Below are positions 50,792-60,285 of a DNA stretch of 64,000 nt, piece after piece; the first letter of the stretch is position 1; every line of letters begins with the position of its first letter. A program made the position numbers and the translations under genes. The notes under the pieces were generated by a model that saw nothing but the letters and a program-made list of their open reading frames with translations, was not told the DNA's origin and made no database searches. Source of the DNA: Epilithonimonas zeae (lineage in GTDB: Bacteria; Bacteroidota; Bacteroidia; Flavobacteriales; Weeksellaceae); NCBI RefSeq assembly GCF_023278365.1, contig NZ_CP075338.1, forward strand, positions 2,976,001 through 3,040,000, given 5' to 3'.

Positions 50792-52252
50792 ATGATATTA
50801 CAAAATTTATTACAAAGGATTACAGTTTTAGAAGCCATCGGAACTCTTGAAAGAGAGGTTTCGGAATTGGTTTTTGACAGCAGAAAAGTTGTTGAAAATT
50901 CTTTGTATGTTGCACTGAAAGGAACTGTTTCAGATGGACATTCATACATCAATCAAAGCATTGAAAAAGGTGCAAGAGTGATTGTTTGCGAGGACTTACC
51001 TTCAGAAATTAATGATGAAATAACTTATTTAAGAGTTAAGGATTCTTCCAAAACTTTAGGACATTTAGCTTCTAATTTTTACGGAAATCCTTCTCAAAAA
51101 TTAAATCTAATCGGCGTTACCGGAACTAATGGAAAAACTTCTGTAACGACATTGTTATTTGATATTTTCAAAAATCTGGGTTATCAATCCGTTTTAATTT
51201 CAACTGTTGAATATAGAATCGGAGATGAGATTATTCCTTCTACACACACAACGCCAGACGTAATTCGATTGAATCAAATACTGGCAAAAGCTGTTGAAAT
51301 CGGATGTGAATATGCCTTTATGGAAGTAAGTTCTCACGGAATTTCCCAAGATAGAATCGAAGGTTTGCATTTTAAAATTGCCGGTTTTACGAATATCACG
51401 CATGACCATTTGGATTATCATAAGACTTTCCAAAATTATATCTACGCTAAGAAGAGATTCTTTGACGAGTTGGAAGATTCAGCGGTTGCAATTACAAATG
51501 CTGATGACAAAAACGGATTGGTAATGTTACAGAATACCAAAGCGAAAAAGAAGACATTTGCTTTGAAAACAATGGCAGATTTTCACGGAAAAGTTCTAGA
51601 AATTGACTTCAATGGGATGTTGCTGAACTTCAATAACAAAGAATTCTGGACAACTTTGACGGGAAAATTCAATGCTTATAATTTGCTTTTAGCTTATGGA
51701 ATTGCTTTGGAATTAGGAATGGACGAAACAGAAGTTCTTCAGGCGATTTCAGTGCTTCAAAGGGTGAACGGAAGATTCGAAACGATAAAATCCGACAGCG
51801 GAATTTTCTTCGTGGTGGATTATTCGCACACGCCGGATGCATTGGAAAATGTGTTGGATAGCATCAACGAAATCAGAACCAAAAACGAAAGATTGATTTG
51901 TGTTTTCGGTTGTGGAGGCGACAGAGACAAAACCAAACGTCCGGAAATGGGCGACATCGCTACCAAAAAATCGACTTTGGCAATCATCACTTCTGACAAT
52001 CCAAGAACGGAAGACCCGATACAGATTATCAAAGAAATAGAAGCTGGTGTTCAACCACAGAATTTTAGCAAATACACTTCGATTCCTGACAGAAGAGAAG
52101 CTATAAAAATGGCCATCAAATTTGCTGAACCAAAAGATATTGTTGTTGTAGCTGGAAAAGGGCACGAAACATATCAGGAAATCAATGGAGTGAAACATCA
52201 TTTTGATGACAAAGAAACGATTAGGGAATTATTACAATTAATGGGAAAATAA
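50792..52252 (+). CDS. murE: UDP-MurNAc-L-Ala-D-Glu:meso-diaminopimelate ligase
   Basis: A 486-residue Mur ligase that adds meso-DAP to the peptide of the peptidoglycan precursor. The ATP loop GTNGKT is at 111-116, and DNPR at 402-405 in the C-terminal domain is the DAP-specificity motif, so the cell wall is of the DAP type. The GRFE and the carbamylated-Lys site region are also present. It follows ftsI after the REP-like pair and lies 6 bp upstream of mraY. Confidence 0.96.
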   Translation: MILQNLLQRITVLEAIGTLEREVSELVFDSRKVVENSLYVALKGTVSDGHSYINQSIEKGARVIVCEDLPSEINDEITYLRVKDSSKTLGHLASNFYGNPSQKLNLIGVTGTNGKTSVTTLLFDIFKNLGYQSVLISTVEYRIGDEIIPSTHTTPDVIRLNQILAKAVEIGCEYAFMEVSSHGISQDRIEGLHFKIAGFTNITHDHLDYHKTFQNYIYAKKRFFDELEDSAVAITNADDKNGLVMLQNTKAKKKTFALKTMADFHGKVLEIDFNGMLLNFNNKEFWTTLTGKFNAYNLLLAYGIALELGMDETEVLQAISVLQRVNGRFETIKSDSGIFFVVDYSHTPDALENVLDSINEIRTKNERLICVFGCGGDRDKTKRPEMGDIATKKSTLAIITSDNPRTEDPIQIIKEIEAGVQPQNFSKYTSIPDRREAIKMAIKFAEPKDIVVVAGKGHETYQEINGVKHHFDDKETIRELLQLMGK

Positions 52253-52258
52253 CAAAAT

Positions 52259-53500
52259 ATGCTTTATTACCTATACGAATATCTTTCCAGCCACGGAATC
52301 CACGTTCCGGGAATGAACTTGTTCAAATACATTTCGTTCCGTGCGGCGATGGCAGTTTTGTTTTCGCTGATTATTGCGATGGCTTACGGAAAAAGGATCA
52401 TCAATTTCCTGAGAAGAAGACAAATGGGAGAATTGGTAAGAGACCTTGGTCTTGAAGGACAGAAGCAGAAAGAAGGAACGCCGACAATGGGAGGTTTGAT
52501 TATCATTTTGGCGACCATCATTCCGGTTTTGTTATTCACCCGAATCACCAATATCTATATTGTCCTTTTGATTATTTCGGTTTTGTGGATGGGAGCCATT
52601 GGATTTTTAGACGATTATCTCAAAAAAGTTAAGAAAAATAAAGACGGATTAAGTGGGAAATTCAAAGTGATTGGGCAAGTTGGGTTAGGCTTAATTGTCG
52701 GAGTTACAATGTATTTCCATCCTGATGTTGAGGTTAAGAGAAAATATGCAGACGCAACGGTTATCAACAGAAATAATGTAGAACAGAATTTTATGCCGGA
52801 CGAAAAAATTCCGGTTTCCACGGTTCCTTTTACAAAAAATAACGAGTTCGATTACAGTGGGATTTTATTCTGGATGGATGATGCAAAAGCGCACGAATGG
52901 GCTTGGATCGTTTTCATCCCGATTGTAATTTTCATTGTAACAGCAGTTTCTAACGGTGCAAATATCACGGATGGAATTGACGGATTAGCTGCAGGGACAA
53001 GTACAGTGATTCTATTGACTTTAGCATTTTTTGCTTACGTTTCCGGAAATATGATTTTCGCAGACTATCTGAATATTATGTTTCTTCCGCATATGGGCGA
53101 GACGACGATTTTTGCGCTTGCATTGGTTGGAGCGGTAATAGGATTTTTCTGGTACAACACTTATCCGGCGCAGATTTTTATGGGCGATACAGGAAGTTTA
53201 ATGTTGGGAGGTGTAATAGCCGTTTTAGCAATCATTCTAAGGAAAGAATTATTAATTCCCGTTTTATGCGGCGTGTTCCTTATCGAAAATCTTTCAGTGA
53301 TTCTGCAGGTAATGGTTTTCAAATACAGAAAAAGAAAATATGGGCTGGAATATGCTCAAAACAATAGATTATTCAAAATGTCTCCATTACATCACCATTA
53401 TCAGAAAGAAGGGTTTCACGAGAGCAAAATCGTAAACCGAATGATAATCATAGGTGTAATGCTGGCAATTATTTGTTTAATTACTTTAAAAACTAGATAA
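52259..53500 (+). CDS. mraY: Phospho-N-acetylmuramoyl-pentapeptide transferase
   Basis: A 413-residue membrane enzyme with about ten membrane segments that makes lipid I from UDP-MurNAc-pentapeptide and undecaprenyl phosphate. Motifs are [16 protein letters not shown] (the DD pair), [12 protein letters not shown] and [12 protein letters not shown], then [14 protein letters not shown] larger than usual insert between the third and fourth segments (about 165-205) carries charged residues. It is 6 bp after murE and 16 bp before murD. Confidence 0.95.
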   Translation: MLYYLYEYLSSHGIHVPGMNLFKYISFRAAMAVLFSLIIAMAYGKRIINFLRRRQMGELVRDLGLEGQKQKEGTPTMGGLIIILATIIPVLLFTRITNIYIVLLIISVLWMGAIGFLDDYLKKVKKNKDGLSGKFKVIGQVGLGLIVGVTMYFHPDVEVKRKYADATVINRNNVEQNFMPDEKIPVSTVPFTKNNEFDYSGILFWMDDAKAHEWAWIVFIPIVIFIVTAVSNGANITDGIDGLAAGTSTVILLTLAFFAYVSGNMIFADYLNIMFLPHMGETTIFALALVGAVIGFFWYNTYPAQIFMGDTGSLMLGGVIAVLAIILRKELLIPVLCGVFLIENLSVILQVMVFKYRKRKYGLEYAQNNRLFKMSPLHHHYQKEGFHESKIVNRMIIIGVMLAIICLITLKTR

Positions 53501-53516
53501 AAACTAATAATCATAA

Positions 53517-54860
53517 ATGAGAGTAGTAATACTTGGAGGAGGTGAAAGCGGTGTTGGTGCCGCGTATTTGGCAAAAGCCAAAGGCTTTGATGTCTTTCTT
53601 TCGGATATGGGAATTATCCGTGAGAATTACAAAAAAGAACTGGACGAACTAGGGATTGATTATGAAGACGGAATACATTCTGAAGAAAAAATTCTGAATG
53701 CCGATTGGGTCATCAAAAGCCCCGGAATTCCAAAGAAGGCAGAAATGGTTCAGAAGATTCAGGAGAAAGGAATCCGGTTATCTTCTGAGATTGAATTTGC
53801 ATCGGAATTTACCAATGCAAAAATCATTGCGATTACAGGAAGTAACGGGAAAACGACGACAACGTCTTTGATTTATTACATCCTGAAAGAAGACGGTTTC
53901 AATGTCGGATTGGGTGGAAACATAGGGAAGAGCTTTGCAAAACAGGTGGCTGAAGAGAGTTTTGATTATTATGTATTGGAAGTGAGCAGCTTTCAGTTGG
54001 ATGATATTCAGAATTTCAGACCCTACATTTCATTGTTGTTGAATTTGTCTAAGGACCATCTTGACCAATACAATTATAATTATGAAGAATATGCATTGGC
54101 AAAGTTCAGAATTGCTGAAAATCAGGATGCTAATAATTTTTTTATCTATAACAAAGATGACGAAATGAGCAAATCGATTCTTGAAAAATTGGATTTGAAA
54201 GTGACAAAAGTTCCATTCTCATTAGATGAAAAATTGGAAAAAGGTGCTTTCTCGATTGATGAAAATTTTGTAGTCAATATCAATGAAGGATTCACAATGA
54301 ATATTGACGAACTGTCATTGGTTGGAAAACATAATGTAGCAAATAGCCTGGCAGCAAGTATCGCTGGAAAGTTATTGGAAATCAGTAATGAAAGTATCAG
54401 ACATTCATTGATGACATTCCAGGCGGTTGAGCACAGATTGGAGCCAGTGGCTGAAATCAGAGGTGTAAAGTTCATCAACGACAGTAAGGCAACAAACGTG
54501 AATGCGACTTACTTCGCTTTGGAAAGTATGAAACAGCCGGTGGTTTGGATTGTTGGCGGAAAAGACAAAGGAAATGATTATACTGAAATCGAAGAATTAG
54601 TTAAGAAAAAAGTAAAAGCAATTGTTTGCTTAGGAATTGATAATTCTAAGATTATTGAGTTCTTCAAAGACAAGAAAACACAGATTTATGACACTTCCAG
54701 TATGCAAAAAGCGGTAGAGGTTTCTAAATCAATTGCAGAAAAAGGAGACGTAGTTTTATTGTCGCCTTGTTGCGCAAGTTTTGATTTGTTCAATGGTTAT
54801 GAAGACCGTGGAAATCAATTCAAAAAAGAAGTTTTAGAAGAATTGACAATTAAGAATTAG
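53517..54860 (+). CDS. murD: UDP-MurNAc-L-alanine:D-glutamate ligase
   Basis: A 447-residue Mur ligase that adds D-Glu. The Rossmann-like N-terminal domain starts with VVILGGGESGVGAA, the ATP loop GSNGKTTTT is at about 113-121, and the C-terminal domain has IVGGKDKGNDY and LLSPCCASFDLF. Length is normal. It is followed by the RAYT transposase insertion rather than directly by ftsW. Confidence 0.95.
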   Translation: MRVVILGGGESGVGAAYLAKAKGFDVFLSDMGIIRENYKKELDELGIDYEDGIHSEEKILNADWVIKSPGIPKKAEMVQKIQEKGIRLSSEIEFASEFTNAKIIAITGSNGKTTTTSLIYYILKEDGFNVGLGGNIGKSFAKQVAEESFDYYVLEVSSFQLDDIQNFRPYISLLLNLSKDHLDQYNYNYEEYALAKFRIAENQDANNFFIYNKDDEMSKSILEKLDLKVTKVPFSLDEKLEKGAFSIDENFVVNINEGFTMNIDELSLVGKHNVANSLAASIAGKLLEISNESIRHSLMTFQAVEHRLEPVAEIRGVKFINDSKATNVNATYFALESMKQPVVWIVGGKDKGNDYTEIEELVKKKVKAIVCLGIDNSKIIEFFKDKKTQIYDTSSMQKAVEVSKSIAEKGDVVLLSPCCASFDLFNGYEDRGNQFKKEVLEELTIKN

Positions 54861-54876
54861 AATTATCAACAGGATT

Positions 54877-54924
54877 GGGCTTTAGCCCGTTCTAAAAATA
54901 AACGAACAAATTGGCTTTAGCCAA
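54877..54924. repeat. REP-like palindrome pair, upstream copy (direct)
   Basis: GGGCTTTAGCCC (54877-54888) and TTGGCTTTAGCCAA (54911-54924) separated by 22 bp. The same pair recurs at 55461-55510 and inverted at 55374-55420. It lies between murD and the RAYT gene. The flanks also match the downstream direct copy (ATCAA, GGATT, TTCT, AAA). Confidence 0.8.
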
Positions 54925-54932
54925 AATAAAAA

Positions 54933-55370
54933 ATGCCATTTGTAAAAGTTTACATACACATTGTTTGGAGTACAAAAAACAGAATTCCTTTTCTCAATTC
55001 CAAAAATTTGAGAATCAATGTATGGAAACACATAAAACAAAATGCAAATGAAAAAGAAATTTTTATAGATGTTGTAAATGGATATTCAGACCATTGTCAT
55101 TGTTTAATTTCTTTGTCAACAAACCAGACAATAGAGAAAGTTGTACAATTGATAAAAGGAGAATCTTCATTTTGGATTAATAAGAATAATCTGACCAAAG
55201 AGAAGTTTGCTTGGCAAGATGAATATTTTGCCGTTTCTGTTTCAGAATCGATGATAGAGAAAGTCAGAAATTATATTATTAATCAAGAAAAACATCATTT
55301 AACAAGAAGTTTTTCTGAGGAATATGAAGAATTTATTTCAAAATATAATTTTAATTCAAAAGAAAAATAA
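54933..55370 (+). CDS. RAYT-type (REP-associated) tyrosine transposase, Y1 family
   Basis: A 145-residue single-domain transposase of the IS200/IS605 Y1 family. The HUH metal motif appears as HCH (54-56, DHCHCLIS), where Cys takes the hydrophobic position, and the catalytic Tyr is Y114 (NYIINQEKHH). Length is about that of TnpA-REP proteins, and no TnpB gene or left/right ends of an IS are seen. It is flanked on both sides by palindrome pairs of one family, which is the mark of a RAYT. It sits within the dcw operon, in the same direction as the genes, so it seems tolerated or domesticated. No stops or frameshifts. Confidence 0.85.
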   Translation: MPFVKVYIHIVWSTKNRIPFLNSKNLRINVWKHIKQNANEKEIFIDVVNGYSDHCHCLISLSTNQTIEKVVQLIKGESSFWINKNNLTKEKFAWQDEYFAVSVSESMIEKVRNYIINQEKHHLTRSFSEEYEEFISKYNFNSKEK

Positions 55371-55373
55371 GTT

Positions 55374-55420
55374 TTGGCTAAAGCCAATGTGATAATGATA
55401 AGAAACATCAGGCTAAAGCC
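55374..55420. repeat. REP-like palindrome pair, inverted copy
   Basis: TTGGCTAAAGCCAA (55374-55387) and GGCTAAAGCC (55411-55420) separated by 23 bp. This is the reverse complement of the upstream pair, starting 3 bp after the RAYT stop. With the upstream copy it makes inverted ends around the gene. Confidence 0.8.
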
Positions 55421-55460
55421 GGACGCAATTGAAAATAAAATTTTAGACATCAATAGGATT

Positions 55461-55510
55461 GGGCTTTAGCCCATTCTGAAATATTAAAGAAAAAATTTGG
55501 CTTTAGCCAA
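55461..55510. repeat. REP-like palindrome pair, downstream direct copy
   Basis: GGGCTTTAGCCC (55461-55472) and TTGGCTTTAGCCAA (55497-55510), separated by 24 bp, in the same direction as the pair at 54877-54924. It ends 8 bp before the ftsW ATG, so it replaces the normal ftsW leader. Confidence 0.8.
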
Positions 55511-55518
55511 AACTTATA

Positions 55519-56754
55519 ATGAGCGAACAAACTACAGAAAACAGATTCGAGCTACTGAAAGGCGACAAAGTCCTTTGGTCGGTTATCATTTTGATTTCCT
55601 TCCTTTCCGTATTTCCGGTTTATTCCGCAAGTTCGAATCTGGAATATATCGTGAACAACGGGACTACAACTGGTCACGTTTTCAAGCATATCGTTTTCGT
55701 ATTCATTGGTTTGGGAATTATGCGTTTCGTAGGAACAGTCAAGTACGAATACATCGGAAAACTGAGTTCCATTCTTCTCTTGTTCACGATTGGATTATTG
55801 CTGATAACAATGTTCACAGGACAAAAGATTGAAGGAGCAAGTGCTTCGCGTTGGTTGAAAATCCCAGGAACACCAATTTCTTTTCAGCCATCGTCGTTTG
55901 CTTATTTGATGCTGATTATTTATCTGTGCAGATATTTGACTAAGAAAATCAAAAGGGAAAGAGTTCCAATTGAGAACATCATTTACATATTCGGACCAAT
56001 TCTAATTGTGTTCGGATTGGTTGCAAAAGACAACGGTTCCACAGCATTGATGATTATGATGGTTTCAATTATCATTCTGATTATAGGACAATTGGCTTGG
56101 CAATATGTAGCGGGGTTTATCTCGGTTGCTGTTGTTTTTGTTGTAATGTTTTTAGTCATTGCTTTGAATACGAATTTAATCGGAGGAAACCGGGTTCATA
56201 CCTGGATGAGCCGTATCGAAACCTTCACGAGTTCCAAGAAAACAGCTGATGTTGAGGATGAAAGTATCAAGGCAAAAAACTATCAGGTGATGCAGGCAAA
56301 AGCGGCTATTGTTCACGGTGGATTCAACGGAATTGGACCTGGGAAAAGTGCTTTGAAGCAGACATTACCACAATCGGTTTCCGATTTTATTTTCGCAATT
56401 ATTGTGGAAGAATACGGCTGGATTGGAGCGTTTGTTTTGATTAGCCTTTATATGATAATGATTATCAGGATTGTAATGATAGCCAGTAAAATGCCCGCTT
56501 TTTTTGGGTCATTGCTGGTGCTCGCCATTGGACTGATGATTTTTGTTCAATTGTCAGTAAACATTGCTGTTGCTGTGAATTTGATTCCGGTAACAGGTCA
56601 GCCTTTACCATTGATAAGTTATGGAGGAACGTCGATGTTGGTAACCTATATTCAATTAGGAATTATTTTGAATGTAAGTTCCAGAATTCAGGTTTTCGAT
56701 GAAGAAGGTTTGGGCAAAAGACAAAGTATTGAAGAAATAAATGATATCGCATAA
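55519..56754 (+). CDS. ftsW: Peptidoglycan glycosyltransferase FtsW
   Basis: A 411-residue SEDS-family protein with about ten membrane segments that polymerises lipid II at the septum. Visible features are a charged extracytoplasmic loop (NRVHTWMSRIETFTSSKK), the motif LVAKDNGSTALMIMMV and GAFVLISLYMIM, and PVTGQPLPLISYGGTSML, which holds the conserved SEDS segment. It starts 8 bp downstream of a REP-like palindrome. murG begins directly at its stop codon. Confidence 0.94.
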   Translation: MSEQTTENRFELLKGDKVLWSVIILISFLSVFPVYSASSNLEYIVNNGTTTGHVFKHIVFVFIGLGIMRFVGTVKYEYIGKLSSILLLFTIGLLLITMFTGQKIEGASASRWLKIPGTPISFQPSSFAYLMLIIYLCRYLTKKIKRERVPIENIIYIFGPILIVFGLVAKDNGSTALMIMMVSIIILIIGQLAWQYVAGFISVAVVFVVMFLVIALNTNLIGGNRVHTWMSRIETFTSSKKTADVEDESIKAKNYQVMQAKAAIVHGGFNGIGPGKSALKQTLPQSVSDFIFAIIVEEYGWIGAFVLISLYMIMIIRIVMIASKMPAFFGSLLVLAIGLMIFVQLSVNIAVAVNLIPVTGQPLPLISYGGTSMLVTYIQLGIILNVSSRIQVFDEEGLGKRQSIEEINDIA

Positions 56755-57855
56755 ATGAGCAAAAAACTAAAAATACTAATGAGCGGCGGAGGAACTGGTG
56801 GACACATCTTTCCTGCGGTTGCGATTGCTCAGGAAATCCAGAAAAGATTTCCCGATGCAGAGTTTTTGTTCATTGGTGCGAACGGAAAAATGGAAATGGA
56901 AAAGGTTCCTCAATCCGGATTCAAAATCGAAGGATTGAATATCGCCGGGTTTGACAGAGGTAATCTTCTGAAGAATATCGGGCTTCCTTTCAAAATCATT
57001 TCCAGCCTGATGAAAGCTAAGAAAATCATCAAAGATTTCAAACCGGATTTTGCGGTTGGAACTGGCGGTTTTGCGAGCGGACCGGCTTTGTATATTGCGG
57101 CGAAAATGGGAATTCCGACTTTTATTCAGGAGCAGAATTCGTTGCCAGGAAAGACGAATGTTTTCAATGCGAAAAAAGCAAAAGCAGTTTTTACGGCTTA
57201 TCCGGATATGGAACAATTTTTCCACGGAACGAAAACTTATTTCTTAGGCAATCCTATCCGTCAGAATATCATCACAGATTTGATTGATAAAGATTTGGCT
57301 AAGGAAAAATTAAGTTTAGATAAAAATAAATTAACGATTCTTTCAGTTGGCGGTTCACTAGGTTCCAGAACCTTGAACAACGGCTGGAAAGATAATTTTG
57401 ATAAACTGAGAGAGAAAGATTATCAGTTAATCTGGCAAACAGGAAAGACGGATTTTGCTGAAATAACTTCCAGCATTCAACCTCCAGCTTCCATCCAAAT
57501 TAAGGAATTCATCTCCGATATGGCTATGGCTTATTCGGCGGCAGATGTGATTGTTTCCAGAGCCGGAGCAATTGCGATTTCAGAACTGGCAGTTGCAAAA
57601 AAACCGGTTTTATTAGTTCCGTTTCCATTTGCGGCGGAAGACCATCAAACCAAAAACGCTTTGACCTTGGTGGAGAAAAATGCGGCGAGAATGGTAAAAG
57701 ATTCTGAGATGAAGGATAAATTCTGGACTACACTTTCAGAAATCTGTGAGAACGAAAACCTAAGAAAAGAAATGTCAGCCAAACTGGAATTTTTTGCAAA
57801 ACCAAAAGCAGCAGAAGGAATTGTAGATGAGATTATAAAAGTGATAAATAAATAA
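56755..57855 (+). CDS. murG: UDP-GlcNAc:lipid I N-acetylglucosaminyltransferase
   Basis: A 366-residue membrane-associated GT28 enzyme that makes lipid II. The N-terminal G-loop SGGGTGGHIFPAVAIA binds lipid and is at about 10-25, the second G-rich loop is VGTGGFASGPAL, and the C-terminal UDP-GlcNAc site includes VSRAGAIAISELAV and PFPFAAEDHQTKNA. It has no gap to ftsW and is cotranscribed with it. Confidence 0.95.
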   Translation: MSKKLKILMSGGGTGGHIFPAVAIAQEIQKRFPDAEFLFIGANGKMEMEKVPQSGFKIEGLNIAGFDRGNLLKNIGLPFKIISSLMKAKKIIKDFKPDFAVGTGGFASGPALYIAAKMGIPTFIQEQNSLPGKTNVFNAKKAKAVFTAYPDMEQFFHGTKTYFLGNPIRQNIITDLIDKDLAKEKLSLDKNKLTILSVGGSLGSRTLNNGWKDNFDKLREKDYQLIWQTGKTDFAEITSSIQPPASIQIKEFISDMAMAYSAADVIVSRAGAIAISELAVAKKPVLLVPFPFAAEDHQTKNALTLVEKNAARMVKDSEMKDKFWTTLSEICENENLRKEMSAKLEFFAKPKAAEGIVDEIIKVINK

Positions 57856-57865
57856 CACAAAACAA

Positions 57866-58333
57866 ATGATGAAAAATCTTTTTTGGATAATGTCTTTAAC
57901 ATTTTTCTGTAGCTGTGCTTCAGATTTTTATAAGCGTACGCCAGAAAAATTTGCAACACAAGAAAGAATTAATAAAGCAAAAGGATTTGCAGAACAAGTT
58001 TTCGGAAAATGTTCAAACAAAGATTATTCTGAAATTCAAGGATTTGACATAGACGTAAATACCAAAAAAGATTTTGGGCCTGAAAACTTAAAGAAATTTT
58101 GTGAAGAATTATCCAAAAAGACGGGTACAATTACGATAGGAAAATTTAATAGAGCAATCACTCCAAATTCTCCTAAAGATTTTATGGATTATATGGTTTT
58201 TGATGCAAAATATGAAAAAAATGATACTGTGAAATATGCTGTCGTTTCTCTTTATAGGGATAAAGATTTTATATATAAAGTTAATTTAGTAAGCACACCC
58301 AAACCTGTAATTCGTATTAATTTTCGAAAATAA
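57866..58333 (+). CDS. Putative lipoprotein inserted between murG and murC
   Basis: A 155-residue protein with a lipoprotein signal (MMKNLFWIMSLTFFCSC, last Cys in the lipobox region, followed by ASDFYKRTPEK). The mature part has mixed alpha/beta composition and no recognised motif. It starts 10 bp after murG and ends 9 bp before murC, so it must be transcribed with them. The gene is not part of the core flavobacterial dcw order I know. Possible roles are cell-envelope or none related to the neighbours. Confidence 0.65.
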   Translation: MMKNLFWIMSLTFFCSCASDFYKRTPEKFATQERINKAKGFAEQVFGKCSNKDYSEIQGFDIDVNTKKDFGPENLKKFCEELSKKTGTITIGKFNRAITPNSPKDFMDYMVFDAKYEKNDTVKYAVVSLYRDKDFIYKVNLVSTPKPVIRINFRK

Positions 58334-58342
58334 CAATTAATA

Positions 58343-59716
58343 ATGAGCATCTTAAATAAATATCAAAACTTCTATTTCATCGGCATCGGTGGGATTGGAA
58401 TGAGTGCGCTGGCGAGATATTTTCACGCTAACGGCAAAAATGTTTTGGGTTATGATAAAACACCAACAAAACTGACGGCTCAAATCGGTTTTGAAGGCAT
58501 AGATATTACGTTTGAAGATGTCATTGATGAAAAAATTGTAGCGTTGGATAAAGAATCAACATTGGTTATTTATACGCCTGCAATTAAGAAACTCGGAATT
58601 CTGGATTATTTCGCAAGTGAAAGTTTTGAAATCCTGAAACGTGCAAAAGTTTTGGGACTGATTACCGAAAATACAGATTGCATCGCCGTTGCTGGAACGC
58701 ACGGAAAGACAACAACTTCTACATTGATAGCACATCTTTGTAAAGAAGCTAATCTTCCATCATCAGCATTTTTAGGTGGCATTTCTGAGAATTTCAAATC
58801 CAATTTCGACTACAACGGCAACCAGTTTTCCGTAGTCGAAGCCGATGAATATGACAGAAGCTTCTTAAACCTTTCACCGGATTGGGCAGTTGTAACATCG
58901 ATTGATGCTGACCATTTGGATATTTATGGAGACAGAGTTCAGATAGAAGATGGTTTCCGACAGTTTGCAGCTTTGGTTCCAAATGACAATCAGTTGTTTG
59001 TGAGAAAAGGAATTGCGATTGGAAGAGAACACAAGACTTATGCTGTGAACGAGGAAGCGGATTATTACTCTGATAATCTGAGAATGGATCACGATAAAAT
59101 CTATTTCGATTTTCATACGCCAACGCAGGAGGTTGAAGATTTTGTTTGGGAAATTCCGGGAATTCATAATGTTGAAAATGCAACTGTTGCTTTGGCAATT
59201 CTGAGCAATTTGGGCGTTGATTTCGATACTTTGAAAAAAGCAATTGCAAGCTTCAAAGGTATCAAGAGAAGATATACGAAACATATTTTCGATAACGGAA
59301 AAATCTATATCGATGATTATGCGCATCATCCAACGGAACTGAATGCAGTCATTGGTTCGATAAAAACCTTTTATCCAACCAAGAAATTGTTGGTGGTTTT
59401 CCAACCTCATCTTTTTAGCAGAACAAGAGATTTTGCAGAAGATTTTGCAAGAAGTCTGGAAAATGGAGATGGCTTGTTGTTGTTGGATATTTATCCTGCA
59501 AGAGAACTTCAGGAAAATTTTGAAGGCATCACATCAACTTGGTTAGCTGAAAAAATTGAAATAGAAAATAAAGAAGTCTGCACATTGCAGGAGACTTTTG
59601 AAAATATAAAAAAGAGAGACTTTGATATTTTATTGACAGTCGGAGCGGGAAATATTGATACACTTTATGACCCGATCATGGAATGGCTTCCCAATATTGA
59701 AAAAGTAGAAATATGA
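58343..59716 (+). CDS. murC: UDP-N-acetylmuramate:L-alanine ligase
   Basis: A 457-residue Mur ligase that adds L-Ala to UDP-MurNAc. The N-terminal dinucleotide-like loop is GIGGIGMSALARYF, the ATP loop GTHGKTTT is at about 117-124, and the third domain has DDYAHHPTELNAVIG and FQPHLFSRT. The end shows the usual short C-terminal helix. It follows a small lipoprotein gene and overlaps the next gene by 4 bp. Confidence 0.96.
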   Translation: MSILNKYQNFYFIGIGGIGMSALARYFHANGKNVLGYDKTPTKLTAQIGFEGIDITFEDVIDEKIVALDKESTLVIYTPAIKKLGILDYFASESFEILKRAKVLGLITENTDCIAVAGTHGKTTTSTLIAHLCKEANLPSSAFLGGISENFKSNFDYNGNQFSVVEADEYDRSFLNLSPDWAVVTSIDADHLDIYGDRVQIEDGFRQFAALVPNDNQLFVRKGIAIGREHKTYAVNEEADYYSDNLRMDHDKIYFDFHTPTQEVEDFVWEIPGIHNVENATVALAILSNLGVDFDTLKKAIASFKGIKRRYTKHIFDNGKIYIDDYAHHPTELNAVIGSIKTFYPTKKLLVVFQPHLFSRTRDFAEDFARSLENGDGLLLLDIYPARELQENFEGITSTWLAEKIEIENKEVCTLQETFENIKKRDFDILLTVGAGNIDTLYDPIMEWLPNIEKVEI

Positions 59717-60240
59717 AACTGAAAATTTTCTTCTTACTATTTATTTTGGTTTTCGGCTTGGGATTTTCGCAGTCGAAAGCAGATTTGATAGAAGTAGAAA
59801 ATATCAACAAGTATTCTGAAATCATTGATAAAGATTCGAAGATAACTAAATATCAGTTTCAGGTAAAAGGTAAGAACAAAACGATTCATTACCAATATGA
59901 GAAGAAGGGAAACGAGATTGTTAAAATCTCACGGGAATGGAAAGAAAATAGCAATAATTGGTGGGAATTGTACAACGATTATTTTCTATTGAAGAATGGC
60001 GAAAGGGTTTTTGCCAGCCAAAGTATAACTTACACAAATATGTCCAATGCAGAAGATATAGTTGGTTGGAGTGTTAGTTTTTGGATTGATAAAAATAAAG
60101 TGATTCATATGACTTCCCTCGGACACGGAAAAACCGAAATGGACGATTGGGACTATGAATCAGAATTAAAAGATAATTTCAATTATATGCTGAAGACGGT
60201 TAATAATTATGATAAAAACCGAAAAGCAAATAATAAATAA
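59713..60240 (+). CDS. Secreted protein of unknown function between murC and ftsQ
   Basis: A 175-residue protein with a signal peptide (MKLKIFFLLFILVFGLGFS). The mature part is rich in Lys, Asn and Trp and has beta-type stretches (KTIHYQYEKKGNEIVKISRE, VGWSVSFWIDKNKVIHMTS). The start codon overlaps the murC stop (ATGA). No family recognised. Like the lipoprotein gene upstream, it is an addition to the standard cluster. Confidence 0.65.
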   Translation: MKLKIFFLLFILVFGLGFSQSKADLIEVENINKYSEIIDKDSKITKYQFQVKGKNKTIHYQYEKKGNEIVKISREWKENSNNWWELYNDYFLLKNGERVFASQSITYTNMSNAEDIVGWSVSFWIDKNKVIHMTSLGHGKTEMDDWDYESELKDNFNYMLKTVNNYDKNRKANNK

Positions 60241-60285
60241 AAGAAAAAATTTGATGCGGATTGCATTGAAAATGAGATATAGAGA

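Noticed and set aside
54877-55510. CRISPR array
   Set aside because: The repeats are palindromic pairs in both orientations with one gene between, not evenly spaced direct repeats with unique spacers, and no cas genes are seen.
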